This document shows, in pieces, positions 54,017 to 62,869 of a stretch of 64,000 bases of DNA; position 1 is the stretch's first letter, and every line of letters starts with the position of its first letter. The stretch spans positions 2,046,001-2,110,000 of the forward strand of contig CAKKNE010000003.1 in NCBI GenBank assembly GCA_918797485.1, written 5' to 3'. The translations under genes were made by a program, and so were the position numbers. The stretch comes from Pelagomonas calceolata (Eukaryota > Sar > Pelagophyceae > Pelagomonadales > Pelagomonadaceae). The notes under the pieces are model-generated. The model searched no databases and was not told the origin of the DNA. It saw nothing but the letters and a program-made list of their open reading frames with translations.

Positions 54017-55331
54017 ATGCCCTCCATCCTCGTCTCCGGGCCCGTCCGCGGCGACTTTGCCAGCCTATTCAAAGCCGTCGCCAAAGCTCAGAAGAAGGGC
54101 GAGTTCGCGGCCGCGCTGTGCGTCGGCAATTTTCTGGGGGAGACGCGAGAAGCGCCGGCGGAGAGCGCGCCGTTGCCCGTCTACGTCGTGACGGGCGAGG
54201 ACGCCATCGACGCGGACCTCGCGTCGCGCCTGGCGGCGAAGAACGTACGGTGGTTGGGCAGGAGCGGCTGCGAGGACGTCGCTGGCCTGCGCGTCGGGTT
54301 TCTCGGCGGCACATACGACGAAGCCACATATAATGAAACAGCACCAGACGACCGGAGCGACGATCCGCACTACACCTGCGACGACGTCGCTGACTGTGTG
54401 GAAATCAACCAGTGCGTCGGGTGGCCGGCATCGCCACGCCATCGAGCAGGCGTCGCGTCGATGGCGTGGAGGACGCGACGATTCAGCACAAACGCGCCGT
54501 AAAATTTTGATTTCCACACAGGTCGAGCAGCTGGCCATCGACACGGGCGCGTATCGCAACGACGGCGGCTGCGACGTGCTCCTCACGAGCGACGCGCCGC
54601 GCGGCTGCGACGCTATTTTGATAGAGGACGACCCGCGGCGCGCGCAGATTGGTGCGTGTTCGCAGCCGCTCGGCGAGGCGATGCGGTCGATAAAAACGTC
54701 GTACCACTTCGTCGCCGCCGCGGACGAGGGCTGGAGCCTCGAGCCCTACCGGTGCGGCGTGGGCGGCCACCGGCGGCTGACGCGGCTGCACGCGTTACCG
54801 GCCTGCGGCAAGAAACGGTGGTTGCGGGCGTTCACGGTCGAGCCCTTCGCGTCCGTCCAGGAGGACCTCGATACTGAAGAAGGTGCGCGCGCCGCTTCTG
54901 TAAGAGCGGGCGAGCTGCGCGCCGCGACGGCGAACCCCTACGTCGTCGCCGACGCCGCGGCGTCGCACAAGCCGCCGCCGGGCATGACGAAGCACGTGCC
55001 CATGGCCGCGGCGGCGGCGCAGGAGGAGGACGAAGAGGCCGCGGCGGCCGTGTTGGCCGACGCTGCTCCGCCGCCGCCGCCGGAGGATAACGCGCCCGTC
55101 GTGGCCTCGTTCCCGACGGCCTTTGGCGGTCGCGGCCAGAAGACGAAGCACGAGACGCAGGTCGTGAGCGCGCCGCGGCCCGTGTACACTGCTCCGAATC
55201 GACCAGCCGAGGCGGCCCCGAAGGAAAAGAAACCCAAACGGCAATCGATCTATGCCAATCAGAACGGAGGAATTGCGAACCCCAAGAAAGGCAAGCGGAA
55301 GCGATGGGGCGACCCGGGGGGGCAGTTCTAG
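54017..55331 (+). CDS. CWF19L1: CWF19L1/Drn1-like protein without the CwfJ domains, split by an introner intron
   Basis: Two exons, 54017-54385 and 54522-55331, join in phase 0 to give 392 residues. The N-terminal part matches the calcineurin-like/CWF19L1 domain: ILVSGPVRGDFASLFKAVAKAQKK, ALCVGNFLGE, PLPVYVVTGE, GLRVGFLGGTYD, and in exon 2 DVLLTSDAPRGC. CWF19L1 and yeast Drn1 act in the spliceosome disassembly or lariat-debranching pathway. Human CWF19L1 continues into two CwfJ C-terminal domains. Here the protein ends with an acidic, Pro-rich and Lys-rich tail (KGKRKRWGDPGGQF) and those domains are absent. Start is the ATG at 54017; a longer frame upstream (53882) is not preferred. The intron is an introner (next entry). 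Confidence 0.85.
54386..54529 (+). mobile_element. Introner element acting as intron, decayed target duplication
   Basis: The element spans 54394-54521 (128 bases) with the same 13-base terminal inverted repeats as the copy at 27718 (CTGTGTGGAAATC and GATTTCCACACAG). The first 20 bases are identical in the two copies. The flanks GTCGCTGA (54386-54393) and GTCGAGCA (54522-54529) share five of eight positions, as expected for a decayed target duplication. The intron is 54386-54521, again using GT of the left flank and AG of the inverted repeat; splicing joins YTCDD to VEQLAIDTG. Internal hairpin arms CCACGCCATCGA and TCGATGGCGTGG are shared with the other copy in the opposite order. Confidence 0.88.
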
Positions 55332-55406
55332 CTCTAAGTGGGGCTTTGTGTTTCTCTCTGGTTTCTATTGTTACGGTGCTCTGGTGATACACTCGTTTTT
55401 TTATTC

Positions 55407-55428
55407 CTAGTGTCTTACGTGCCGCTAA
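55407..55428 (+). repeat. Dispersed 22-base CTAG element, opposite orientation
   Basis: Reads CTAGTGTCTTAC, GT, GCCGCTAA on the plus strand, the reverse complement of the other copies. It lies 192 bases upstream of the plus-strand CobW gene, so its orientation relative to the gene is the same as in the minus-strand cases. Confidence 0.75.
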
Positions 55429-55619
55429 GCTGCACGCGCGTCGCGAAGCGGCGAAGCACCATACGGCTACAAAATCGACTTGTCGTGGGCAGTGAGACGC
55501 GCACGCAACGCCACAGCATCTCTGCTCCTCGTTTCTTGCAGAATAGCGTGGACCTTTGAGGTCGCTAGCGACGAGAGCAGCATCAGCTCTCCTAATCAGA
55601 CACATCGCATCGCTGCACC

Positions 55620-57340
55620 ATGGCCGCCATGGAGCTGGAAGCGAACAAAAAGGACGACCGCCTGCCCGTCACGATCCTGAGCGGCTTTTTGGGCGCGGGC
55701 AAGACCACATTACTAAAACACATGCTCACGAACCGCGGCGGCGTCCGCGTCGCGCTCTTGGTGAACGACGTCGGCGCCGTCAACCTGGACGAGAAGCTCA
55801 TCAAGGAGTCGCGACTAGTAAGAGCAAACGAGAAATTAGTAGAACTGACCAACGGGTGCATCTGCTGTACACGTAGAGACGACTTGTTAAGAGAAGTGAA
55901 AGAGTTAAGTGAATTGAGGCACGAGACGGAAGATAAACGGAGGTTCGACTGCTTGGTAGTAGAGTCCACAGGAGTCTCGGACCCCCGGTCCGTAGCGCAA
56001 GCCTTCGCCACGGACGAGGACCTCGCGACACGAGCGCGCCTCGACACGTTAGTCACGGTCGTCGACGCGTCCGCCTTCAGTGAAAACTTCAGCAGCGTGA
56101 ACACGGCCATGGAAGCGGGCATGCACGACGGCCACGACCACTCTACAAAAGAAGAAGAAGAGGCTTGTGAGGATGCCGTCATGTCGGAAAACGTGGTCGA
56201 TCTCCTCGTCAGTCAGGTCGAGTTCGCGGACACTATATTGTTGAATAAAAGTGATTTAGCGACGCCAGCTCGCCTGAAACAAGCTCGTATCACGTGCGAG
56301 AGTGCTCTTGCGGCGCCCGTCCTTTATTATCTTCGCGTTGTTCGCGTCGGCATCGCGTGCCACGTCCACGTCGCGTCGATGGCGCCACGTGTCACGCCAT
56401 CGACGCGATGCCCCACGCAGAGCTCAATCCGAGGGCTACGGTCTTGGAAACGACTAATTCAGCCGCACCGCTAGATCAACTCCTCTTAACAAATAGGTTC
56501 GACTTCGAAGCCACATCCACGGCCGCCGGCTGGGTCCAATCGTTAAAACAAGCGGGCTCGGGCAGAGATACGACGCTGGGCGGCATAGGGTTCCAAAATT
56601 TCGTCTATAAGAAAAGGACGCCGTTCCATCCCAAGAGGTTGCACGATTTTCTGGCGGAGCATTTCGTGTTCTACGAGGTGTCTTCTTCTACTGGAGAATC
56701 TTCAGAAGAAGGCAGTGCCGACCCCGAGAAGACCCTGGAGCAGAGACGAGCGCGAGCCGCCAAAAATTCAAAGAAGTTCGGTACTCTCCTAAGATCAAAG
56801 GGCTGGTTCTGGATCGGCAACCGGCCCGTGGGCATCGGGGAGTGGTCGCAAGCAGGAGTCATAGGCAGATTAGGATGTAACGCGCAGTGGCGCATCACGG
56901 CGCCCGAGGAGTACTGGCCGGAACAGGGCACTCCCGAACGGGCCAAGTTCGTCGAGGATTTCCCCGACGACGAGAAGGACGAGGATTATGAAGATTTAGA
57001 TCAAGTCACGGCTATCGGCGACCGGCGGAACGAGATCGTGTTCATCGGGATTGACCTGGAAAGGGATAAATTGGAGAAGGCCCTCGACGCGTGTCTGTTG
57101 ACGACGCAGGAGTGGATGCAGCACCAGCAGTGGCACCAGGCGCAGGTCGATCGCATCGAGGCGGCAGAAGCGAAGGTGAAGCTGACTGGGGATGCGGACG
57201 TCGATGCGGAAGCGAAGCGGGCGGCCGTCGAAGCCTTGCCCGAGGTGCCGGCGCCCTTGGATGGTGTGGACCCGTTCGAGCCGTGGCCGGACTTTGAGGA
57301 CGAGGAGGAGGACGACGAGGAGATGGAGATGGGGGACTGA
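55620..57340 (+). CDS. CobW/COG0523 GTPase (ZNG1-like metallochaperone), with one intron
   Basis: G3E-family GTPase that delivers metal, in eukaryotic ZNG1 zinc to methionine aminopeptidase. Exon 1 from ATG 55620 has Walker A SGFLGAGKTTLLKH, NDVGAVNLD, the metal-binding CICC in NGCICCTRRDD, VESTGVSDP, a His/Glu-rich loop (DGHDHSTKEEEEA) and guanine-specificity NKSD. Exon 2 has LNPRATVLETTNSAAPLDQLL, then the CobW C-terminal domain (RTPFHPKRLHDFL, GWFWIGNRPVGIGEWSQAG). The frames change between 56287 and 56422. Two models fit: intron 56319-56422 (phase 0) or 56287-56420 (phase 1). The C-terminus is a highly acidic tail (FEDEEEDDEEMEMGD). About 538 residues in the first model, longer than bacterial CobW proteins. 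Confidence 0.85.
56319..56422 (+). other. CobW intron with introner-type hairpin
   Basis: Contains the perfect inverted arms CGCGTCGATGGCG and CGCCATCGACGCG (56375-56410). The first includes GCGTCGATGGCG, the half-site also found in the two clear introners. An outer pair GGCATCGCGT and ACGCGATGCC flanks it. No 13-base terminal repeats or clear target duplication are visible, so it may be a different or older introner type. Boundaries uncertain. Confidence 0.6.
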
Positions 57341-57431
57341 GTTGTTGGCGGCCCTCGTAAAAGAAGTACTAGTTAAAAACCTGCTCCCTCGCCGTCGTCG
57401 CCTCCGAGCTAACCCTCGCGGCGACGGCGTA

Positions 57432-57655
57432 TGAGGCTCAGGCTCAGGCTAGTTACGTCGCGGGGTTCCCCGTACCCCTCCCGCTCCCCCGGCCCTCCCC
57501 TCCTAATTGTTTCGGTGCTCCCGTGAGGCTCAGGCTCAGGCTAGTTACGTCGCAGGGTCCCCCCTACCCCTCCCGCGTGAGGCTGAGGCTGAGGCTAGTT
57601 ACGTCGCAGGGTTCCCCGTACCCCTCCCGCTCCCCCCGGGCCCACCCGTCCGGTG
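57432..57655 (+). repeat. Array of three copies of a dispersed ~60-75-base repeat
   Basis: The copies start at about 57432, 57523 and 57577. Each begins with GAGGCTCAGGCTCAGGCTAG or a variant, continues with TTACGTCGCRGGGT, and ends in a C-rich run (CCGTACCCCTCCCGCTCCCC). A fourth copy lies inverted at 21165-21240. The array fills most of the spacer between CobW and the G-patch gene. Confidence 0.85.
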
Positions 57656-57660
57656 AGCGG

Positions 57661-57681
57661 CTAGTATCTTACAAACGCTAG
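57661..57681 (+). repeat. Dispersed CTAG element, diverged copy
   Basis: Reads CTAGTATCTTACAAACGCTAG, a 21-base variant in the same orientation as 55407. It lies 253 bases upstream of the plus-strand G-patch gene, directly after the repeat array. Confidence 0.6.
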
Positions 57682-57933
57682 CTGCCACTGGGTTAAATTT
57701 TGCAAGGCGCGACGACGCTATACGGGCCCGTTCGCGCGGCAGCACAATTCGCTGTCATACATTCGACCCTCTACTGTTGCACCGTGCATCGCTGCACTCT
57801 CGGCGTTGCGTGGAGCGAGTCCTGCTGCCCTGCTGCATTGGACAGCTTGTCGCTGTCTACAAAAGCCGCCGTGCGAACAAAAGCAGCGACTGTCTGCAAA
57901 AAAAGCCGCCGCGTGCGAATAAAGGCAGGAAAG

Positions 57934-58917
57934 ATGTCCGCCCACGACTTCCGCACGTGGCAGACCGCCGGCGAGGACAACAAGGCCAGCGCGCAGAGCA
58001 ACAAGCGCGCCGTGGACTCGGACAAGGGCCCGTACGCGCCGCCGCCCCCGGCACAGGAGCAACCTTTGATGTACCTCCCCGGCGCCGACGACCCCTTCGA
58101 CCCCGAGGAGTGCAAGGCGCGAGCGCTGGGCCTCATGGCGCACTTCCGGGGGACGCCCCTCGAGAAGCCGATGAGGCTCGACGAGATCCGCGCGAAGCTC
58201 GGGCAGAAGCCGCCGAGTGAGGACTACATGGATATGGAGTTCGATGCGGGGGCGCCAGCACCTGCACAAAAGGCGGACGACGAGGCATCGAGGCGACAGC
58301 GCGGCCTCGAGACGCCCCTCGACGCGTCGAACAAGGGCTTCGAGATGCTCCGGAAGATGGGTTATGAAGGAGGCGGCCTCGGCAGGGACGGCGCCGGCAT
58401 CGAGGCGCCGTTAGCGACAGAAACAAGGAAGCCGCGCGACACGCAGGGCGTCGGCATCCCGCAGGCGGCGCGGCGCGCGCAGCTCTCCTGGGAGGCCGCG
58501 CGGCGCCACGTCGAACAACGGGAGCGGGCGGACTTCGCGCAGCACAACCAGCGCCGGTTCTCGGACCGCGCGTGCCTGAAGGCGTCGCGGCGCGCGCGCT
58601 CGGCCTGCCGGGACCTCGACGAGCGCCAGGGGCTGCGGTGGACGCCCATCTGGCCGAGCGACGAGGCGCACCCGCAGCGGTCCTTCGCCGACGCGTCCGG
58701 CGCCGTCTACGCGCAGCCCGGCACCTACCTGGAGACGGGCCAGAACGACGGCATCGGCGGCCTCGACGAGGAGGCGCCGGAGGTCGCGCTGCGCACGGCC
58801 GTCGCCTACCTCCGCGACTGCCACGGCTACTGCCTCGTGCACGGGTGCACGCTCGACGACGGCTCGCCGGACCTCGAGGCCGAGCTCGCGGAGCTCGTCG
58901 ACGACGCCGAGGACTAA
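57934..58917 (+). CDS. GPATCH11: G-patch and DUF4187 protein (GPATCH11-like)
   Basis: 327 residues from ATG 57934; the open frame upstream to 57700 is not conserved-looking. A conserved N-terminal block (PEECKARALGLMAHFRG, then MRLDEIRAKLGQKPPSEDYMDMEF) precedes the G-patch (about 128-150: NKGFEMLRKMGYEGGGLGRDGAGI), followed by an Arg-rich helix. The C-terminus VAYLRDCHGYCLVHGCTLDDGSPDLEA resembles DUF4187, the domain that follows the G-patch in GPATCH11. G-patch proteins activate DEAH helicases in splicing or ribosome assembly. The gene stops one base before the stop of the convergent gene at 58919. Confidence 0.85.
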   Translation: MSAHDFRTWQTAGEDNKASAQSNKRAVDSDKGPYAPPPPAQEQPLMYLPGADDPFDPEECKARALGLMAHFRGTPLEKPMRLDEIRAKLGQKPPSEDYMDMEFDAGAPAPAQKADDEASRRQRGLETPLDASNKGFEMLRKMGYEGGGLGRDGAGIEAPLATETRKPRDTQGVGIPQAARRAQLSWEAARRHVEQRERADFAQHNQRRFSDRACLKASRRARSACRDLDERQGLRWTPIWPSDEAHPQRSFADASGAVYAQPGTYLETGQNDGIGGLDEEAPEVALRTAVAYLRDCHGYCLVHGCTLDDGSPDLEAELAELVDDAED

Positions 58918-58918
58918 G

Positions 58919-59314
58919 TCATGTTACATTACTGTCTGGCATGACGGTCCAGGGCCCGATGGCGCTGTCCGGGACGAGCGGGTCCAGCGGCGGCGGCGCG
59001 GGTGCGGGCGCCAGCAGCGACAGCGGCGCGGCCACGGGCGCCGGCGGCGCCGACCGTGGCGCGGCCGCGGGCGCCAGCGGTGCCAAGAGCGGCGCGGCGC
59101 CGAGCGGCGACAGCGCCGGTGGCGCCGGCGCCGGAGCGGGCGCGGCGGCGCGGCCCTCGCGCGCCGCCTTCTCGCGGCGCGCGGCGATGACGCGCGCCCG
59201 CGCCGACGGGCGGCTGTGCTTGACGACGACCGGACCTTGCTGCGGCTTGGCGCCGGCGGCCTTGCGCAGGTCCTTGATCGTGTTCTGCGACTTTGGACCT
59301 TGGGCTTTGCCCAT
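58919..59314 (-). CDS. Small basic protein with Ala-Pro tail, unknown
   Basis: 131 residues from ATG 59314. The N-terminal 55 residues are basic and well formed: MGKAQGPKSQNTIKDLRKAAG, then GPVVVKHSRPSARARVIAARREKAARE. The rest is an Ala/Pro-rich low-complexity tail. No family recognised; a ribosome- or RNA-associated small protein is possible from composition only. An upstream in-frame start (59434) adds 40 unlike residues. It converges tail to tail with the G-patch gene. Confidence 0.5.
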   Translation of the reverse strand: MGKAQGPKSQNTIKDLRKAAGAKPQQGPVVVKHSRPSARARVIAARREKAAREGRAAAPAPAPAPPALSPLGAAPLLAPLAPAAAPRSAPPAPVAAPLSLLAPAPAPPPLDPLVPDSAIGPWTVMPDSNVT

Positions 59315-59782
59315 GATGAGTGATTTCTCACGTGAGTGGTGTAGTGCCAGCCACGAGCTCGTCCGTCTTCGTCGTGAGATAGCTAAGTTGCTGCGTCTGG
59401 CTAAGGTATGCGTGATGGACCCAGCCCACCACAAGAGATAGCTCTACGCAGCTGCAGCGTAACGCCAGCGGGCCAAAAAATACTACTACGCGTGCTATTG
59501 ATAATAAGCTGCGTGTAACGACTCTCTACGTGTTATGTGGCCGTCTTTTGCGGCCGTAAATGGCTCCAGAGCAAATGCGCTGCGTCGCTAAATTGCGAAG
59601 GTAAACGGGTTTTCAAAGTCTGCGTGCGGGTACCTCTCGCGACCCCTCGTACAAGGTAGGACAGCTACCGAGCCGTTCAGGCACGCGTAACGCATCCCAA
59701 GCCAGGCTGCCCATGGGCCATCGTTGCTCGCGGCGCTGCGCGAAGCAACGCTGGAAGGGCTGCCCAAGCATGCGCACCTAGG
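59315..59782. other. Spacer, no gene seen
   Basis: Divergent spacer between the small basic protein and the TTLL gene. No dispersed element, no clear repeat and no RNA gene found by eye. Confidence 0.4.
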
Positions 59783-62700
59783 ATGGCGCTCCTGCAATGG
59801 GGCCCCGACATCACGGGAGGCAGGCGCTTCCACATCGAGGACCCGAACCATGAGTACCAAGAAGTAAGACGAGCTTTGCACTTCGACCGCGGCTGGGCGC
59901 GCGTGGGAAAGAAGGAGGACTGCGAGTTAAGATGGACGTTAGATGAGAGAGCGATCGACTTCGACAAGCTGCGCGACGCGCAGATGGTCAATCATTATAG
60001 AGACATTCGCTGCCTCACCACTAAAGCGGGCCTCACGCGGACGCTCGACGAGGAGCTCAAGTGGACCGCTTCTGCAGAGTCGTCAGAGTTCTTTCCTCGG
60101 TCGTATGCGCTGGATGATGATGCGAACCGAGCAGCTTTTGTGCAAGACTTTCGGAGGACGGCTTGTTGTGCAGCTCTTAAGGCGTTTGTCAGTGGCCTGC
60201 CGGCTCTGAAAAAAGAACTTACCGTTTGTCTGAGGGTGTGCCAGGCCTGGGCCCATGACCTAGGTGATACTGATTATCCGGGAGACGACTTGAGTGACAT
60301 AGTCTGGGATACGCTCCTCGCGTATACCTATAAGTGTACCTCGAAGCAAAAGGCCTCGACGCCATCCCTGTCAGGATCAGCAACGAAGCTTGTAGAGGTG
60401 GAGGACCCGATCCTAAAACAAGCTTGTCATAGAGTCCTAGCATCACTCAAGGCGAGGCATGGACAGTTCTCGATGGACGGCAGCAGAAACATCTGGCTGA
60501 CCAAGGCGCCGGAAGCTTGTAGGGGTGTAGGCATCTCCTTACACCGAAAGCTCGAGGAGATCCTGGAGGTGGCCGATAGATTTCCGGGGCGCGTGGCGCA
60601 AAAATACGTTGAGAATAGTAAGTTATGGGATAAGCGGAAGTTCGATTTGCGGTGCTGGGTGTTACTAACGGGCGGCGGTGCGTCCGACTTCGACGCCTAT
60701 ATTTATGAACCGTTGTACGCGCGGCTGTGTGCTAAAGCTTGGTCGCTCGACGATCATTTGCTCTTGGACGAGAAGCGCCATTTGTCGAACCTCGCCGTGA
60801 ACAAAGGGAGTGCGGACAACTTACTCGGGACGCAGAGTGACCTTGAGTCCATGGTCGATTTCGAGAAGGTGAAAAGAGGTATCCGTAAAATTGTGAAAGC
60901 GTTGGCTCGAACAGCACACCAGTTAGCAAGTACACGGTCGCGGTCGTTCGAGTTTCTGGGCGTCGACATCATTCTGGATGAGGCCGCGAAGCCGTGGTTA
61001 TTAGAGTGCAATTTATCCCCAGCACTCGCGCGACGGAACGACGCGCAGTCGCGATTGATCGACAGCGCGTTACGAGGGTGTATTAAGCGTACGATTGATC
61101 GATGGTGCCCGGAGACCGCGCCGCCTCCCCGGGACGACGGCTGGCGCCATCTACTAACCATCGAGCCGGCGCCGAAATTGCCAAAACGGAACCGTGCCCT
61201 CCACCTGAATGTCGACGCGACGGCGTTAGATCGGTCCTCTCTCGTGAAGATGGACCGGGGATCGAGCTGGTTATCGGCCTACGCCGTCCTCAGGGCGTGG
61301 TGGCCCTTTGCTATGTTGAGGCGGCGCGCGCTCGTGGTCCGCCGCGGCGTCGCGGCGTTGTTCATTCAGTCAACGGTGAGGCGGTGGCGGGCCGTGTGCG
61401 AGTTAAGGAGGCGACAGATGGCGCGACGGCGCTTCCTCGGCGCGATGCAGGCGCTCATCGCCGGTATAACAAGAAGGCGCCTCGCGTTCACGCGGTTCCG
61501 GCGCCTCCGGGCCGCCGCGTCTCTTTGCAGTCGCGTCGCGGCGCCGCGCTTCTACGTGCGGTTGTATGCGCGGCGGCTGCGGGCGGCGCGCGTCGCGTAT
61601 GATGTCGCGTGCGACGCGGCCGCCGCGACCGACACGACGCCAGCTATCAATGCCGCGGCCCGCGCAGCCGCCGCCGTCGCCGTTTGGCAGGCGGCGCGCG
61701 AATCCGCGGCGCGGCCGCTCCGCAACATGATGATGAAGGCGCTGTGCCGGCGCCGCGTCGCGCGGGCCTTTCATATGCAACGCCGCGAGCGCCACCGGCG
61801 CGCGGCGACGCGGCTCCAGACTTGCTGGAGACGGAGCCGCGCCAGGAGACGCTTCCTTCGCAACCGCGCCGCGGCGCGCCTCGCGCGCTTCACGCAAACA
61901 AGGTACCGGGGCGCCGTCGGCCACGCGGCATTCATGACGGTGCGGAACGGCGCCGCGGCGTTGCGCCTGCAGACGGCGATGCGATTCAGGAGGGCGCAGT
62001 TCATCTGTCAACGGCGCCGAGCTTTGAGAATAGAACGAGCTCGCGTCGCGCGGGAGTTGAGGGCAGTTCTCCGACTGCAGGCAATGGCTCACAAACGGCG
62101 CCGCTACGTGCGAGCACGAGCAAGAGCTCTCCATGAATCCGAGGTGAGGGCCTCGACAAAGCTACAGGCCCATCGACGCCGTCTGAAGGCCCTTGATAAA
62201 GTAAGGACGCTCCGCGCGCGAATATATATAGTGACGTGGTCGCAGAGGCGCTACCGCGGTTCTATTGGGCGTTGTGAAGGCGCTCTTTACTACATAGTGC
62301 GCTGGTGTCAACGAACCTACCGGGGCCGGCGCGGCCGCGCTATTTACGCCCTCCGCCGGAGGCTCAAGAGAAAACACGACGCGCGCGTCGCGACCGCTAT
62401 ATATCTACAGAAGCGGTGGCGCGGGCGGACGGGCCGCGAGTTTTACAGGAGGAAGCGCTCAGCAAAATTACTCGTGGACTTCGTGCGGCGCGGGCTCTGG
62501 GAGAAGCTCCAGGACCGCGCGTTCGGCGGCCGGCCGCTGCCTCGTATGAAGCGGAGCGGCCCGGGCAGCCGATCGGGCGAGCCCTACGCGCTGCCTCCTT
62601 CAGAACCGGTCGACGAGCCGACGGCCGAGACGGCGTCGGTGCGCACCGACGACGGCGAGGAGATGGTCGCCGTGCGCAGCGACGACTCGGACGAGGAGTT

Positions 62701-62860
62701 TATACAGTACCTCAAGAGGTTCGAGGACCCGGGCGCCTTCATCGACTTCCACACCATCGGCCAGCCCGCCTGGAAGCTCGGCGAGCCGCCCAAGAAGCGC
62801 AAGGGGAAGAGGAAGAAGAAGCAGGTCGATGGCTTCATCAACGTGCCCTGGAATTTATAA
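59783..62860 (+). CDS. Tubulin-tyrosine-ligase-like (TTLL) protein with C-terminal IQ-rich region
   Basis: 1,025 residues from ATG 59783. TTLL enzymes add glutamate or glycine chains to tubulin, often in cilia. The TTL domain covers about 30-440: WARVGKKEDCELRWT, FPRSYALDDD, NIWLTKAPEACRGVGI (ATP-binding region), KWDKRKFDLRCWVLL-like WDKRKFDLRCWVLLT, FEFLGVDIILDEAAKPWLLECNLSPAL (metal-binding ExN). The NIWxxKP...RGxGI and ECNLSP pattern is closer to TTLL3/8 glycylases or TTLL10 than to TTL. From about 500 to 890 the protein carries many IQ-like segments (ALFIQSTVRRWRA, ATRLQTCWRRSRARRRF, AIYLQKRWRGRTGREFY), likely calmodulin- or light-chain-binding. The last 100 residues are acidic then Lys-rich. 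Probably ciliary. Confidence 0.85.
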   Translation: MALLQWGPDITGGRRFHIEDPNHEYQEVRRALHFDRGWARVGKKEDCELRWTLDERAIDFDKLRDAQMVNHYRDIRCLTTKAGLTRTLDEELKWTASAESSEFFPRSYALDDDANRAAFVQDFRRTACCAALKAFVSGLPALKKELTVCLRVCQAWAHDLGDTDYPGDDLSDIVWDTLLAYTYKCTSKQKASTPSLSGSATKLVEVEDPILKQACHRVLASLKARHGQFSMDGSRNIWLTKAPEACRGVGISLHRKLEEILEVADRFPGRVAQKYVENSKLWDKRKFDLRCWVLLTGGGASDFDAYIYEPLYARLCAKAWSLDDHLLLDEKRHLSNLAVNKGSADNLLGTQSDLESMVDFEKVKRGIRKIVKALARTAHQLASTRSRSFEFLGVDIILDEAAKPWLLECNLSPALARRNDAQSRLIDSALRGCIKRTIDRWCPETAPPPRDDGWRHLLTIEPAPKLPKRNRALHLNVDATALDRSSLVKMDRGSSWLSAYAVLRAWWPFAMLRRRALVVRRGVAALFIQSTVRRWRAVCELRRRQMARRRFLGAMQALIAGITRRRLAFTRFRRLRAAASLCSRVAAPRFYVRLYARRLRAARVAYDVACDAAAATDTTPAINAAARAAAAVAVWQAARESAARPLRNMMMKALCRRRVARAFHMQRRERHRRAATRLQTCWRRSRARRRFLRNRAAARLARFTQTRYRGAVGHAAFMTVRNGAAALRLQTAMRFRRAQFICQRRRALRIERARVARELRAVLRLQAMAHKRRRYVRARARALHESEVRASTKLQAHRRRLKALDKVRTLRARIYIVTWSQRRYRGSIGRCEGALYYIVRWCQRTYRGRRGRAIYALRRRLKRKHDARVATAIYLQKRWRGRTGREFYRRKRSAKLLVDFVRRGLWEKLQDRAFGGRPLPRMKRSGPGSRSGEPYALPPSEPVDEPTAETASVRTDDGEEMVAVRSDDSDEEFIQYLKRFEDPGAFIDFHTIGQPAWKLGEPPKKRKGKRKKKQVDGFINVPWNL

Positions 62861-62869
62861 CTACATGTA

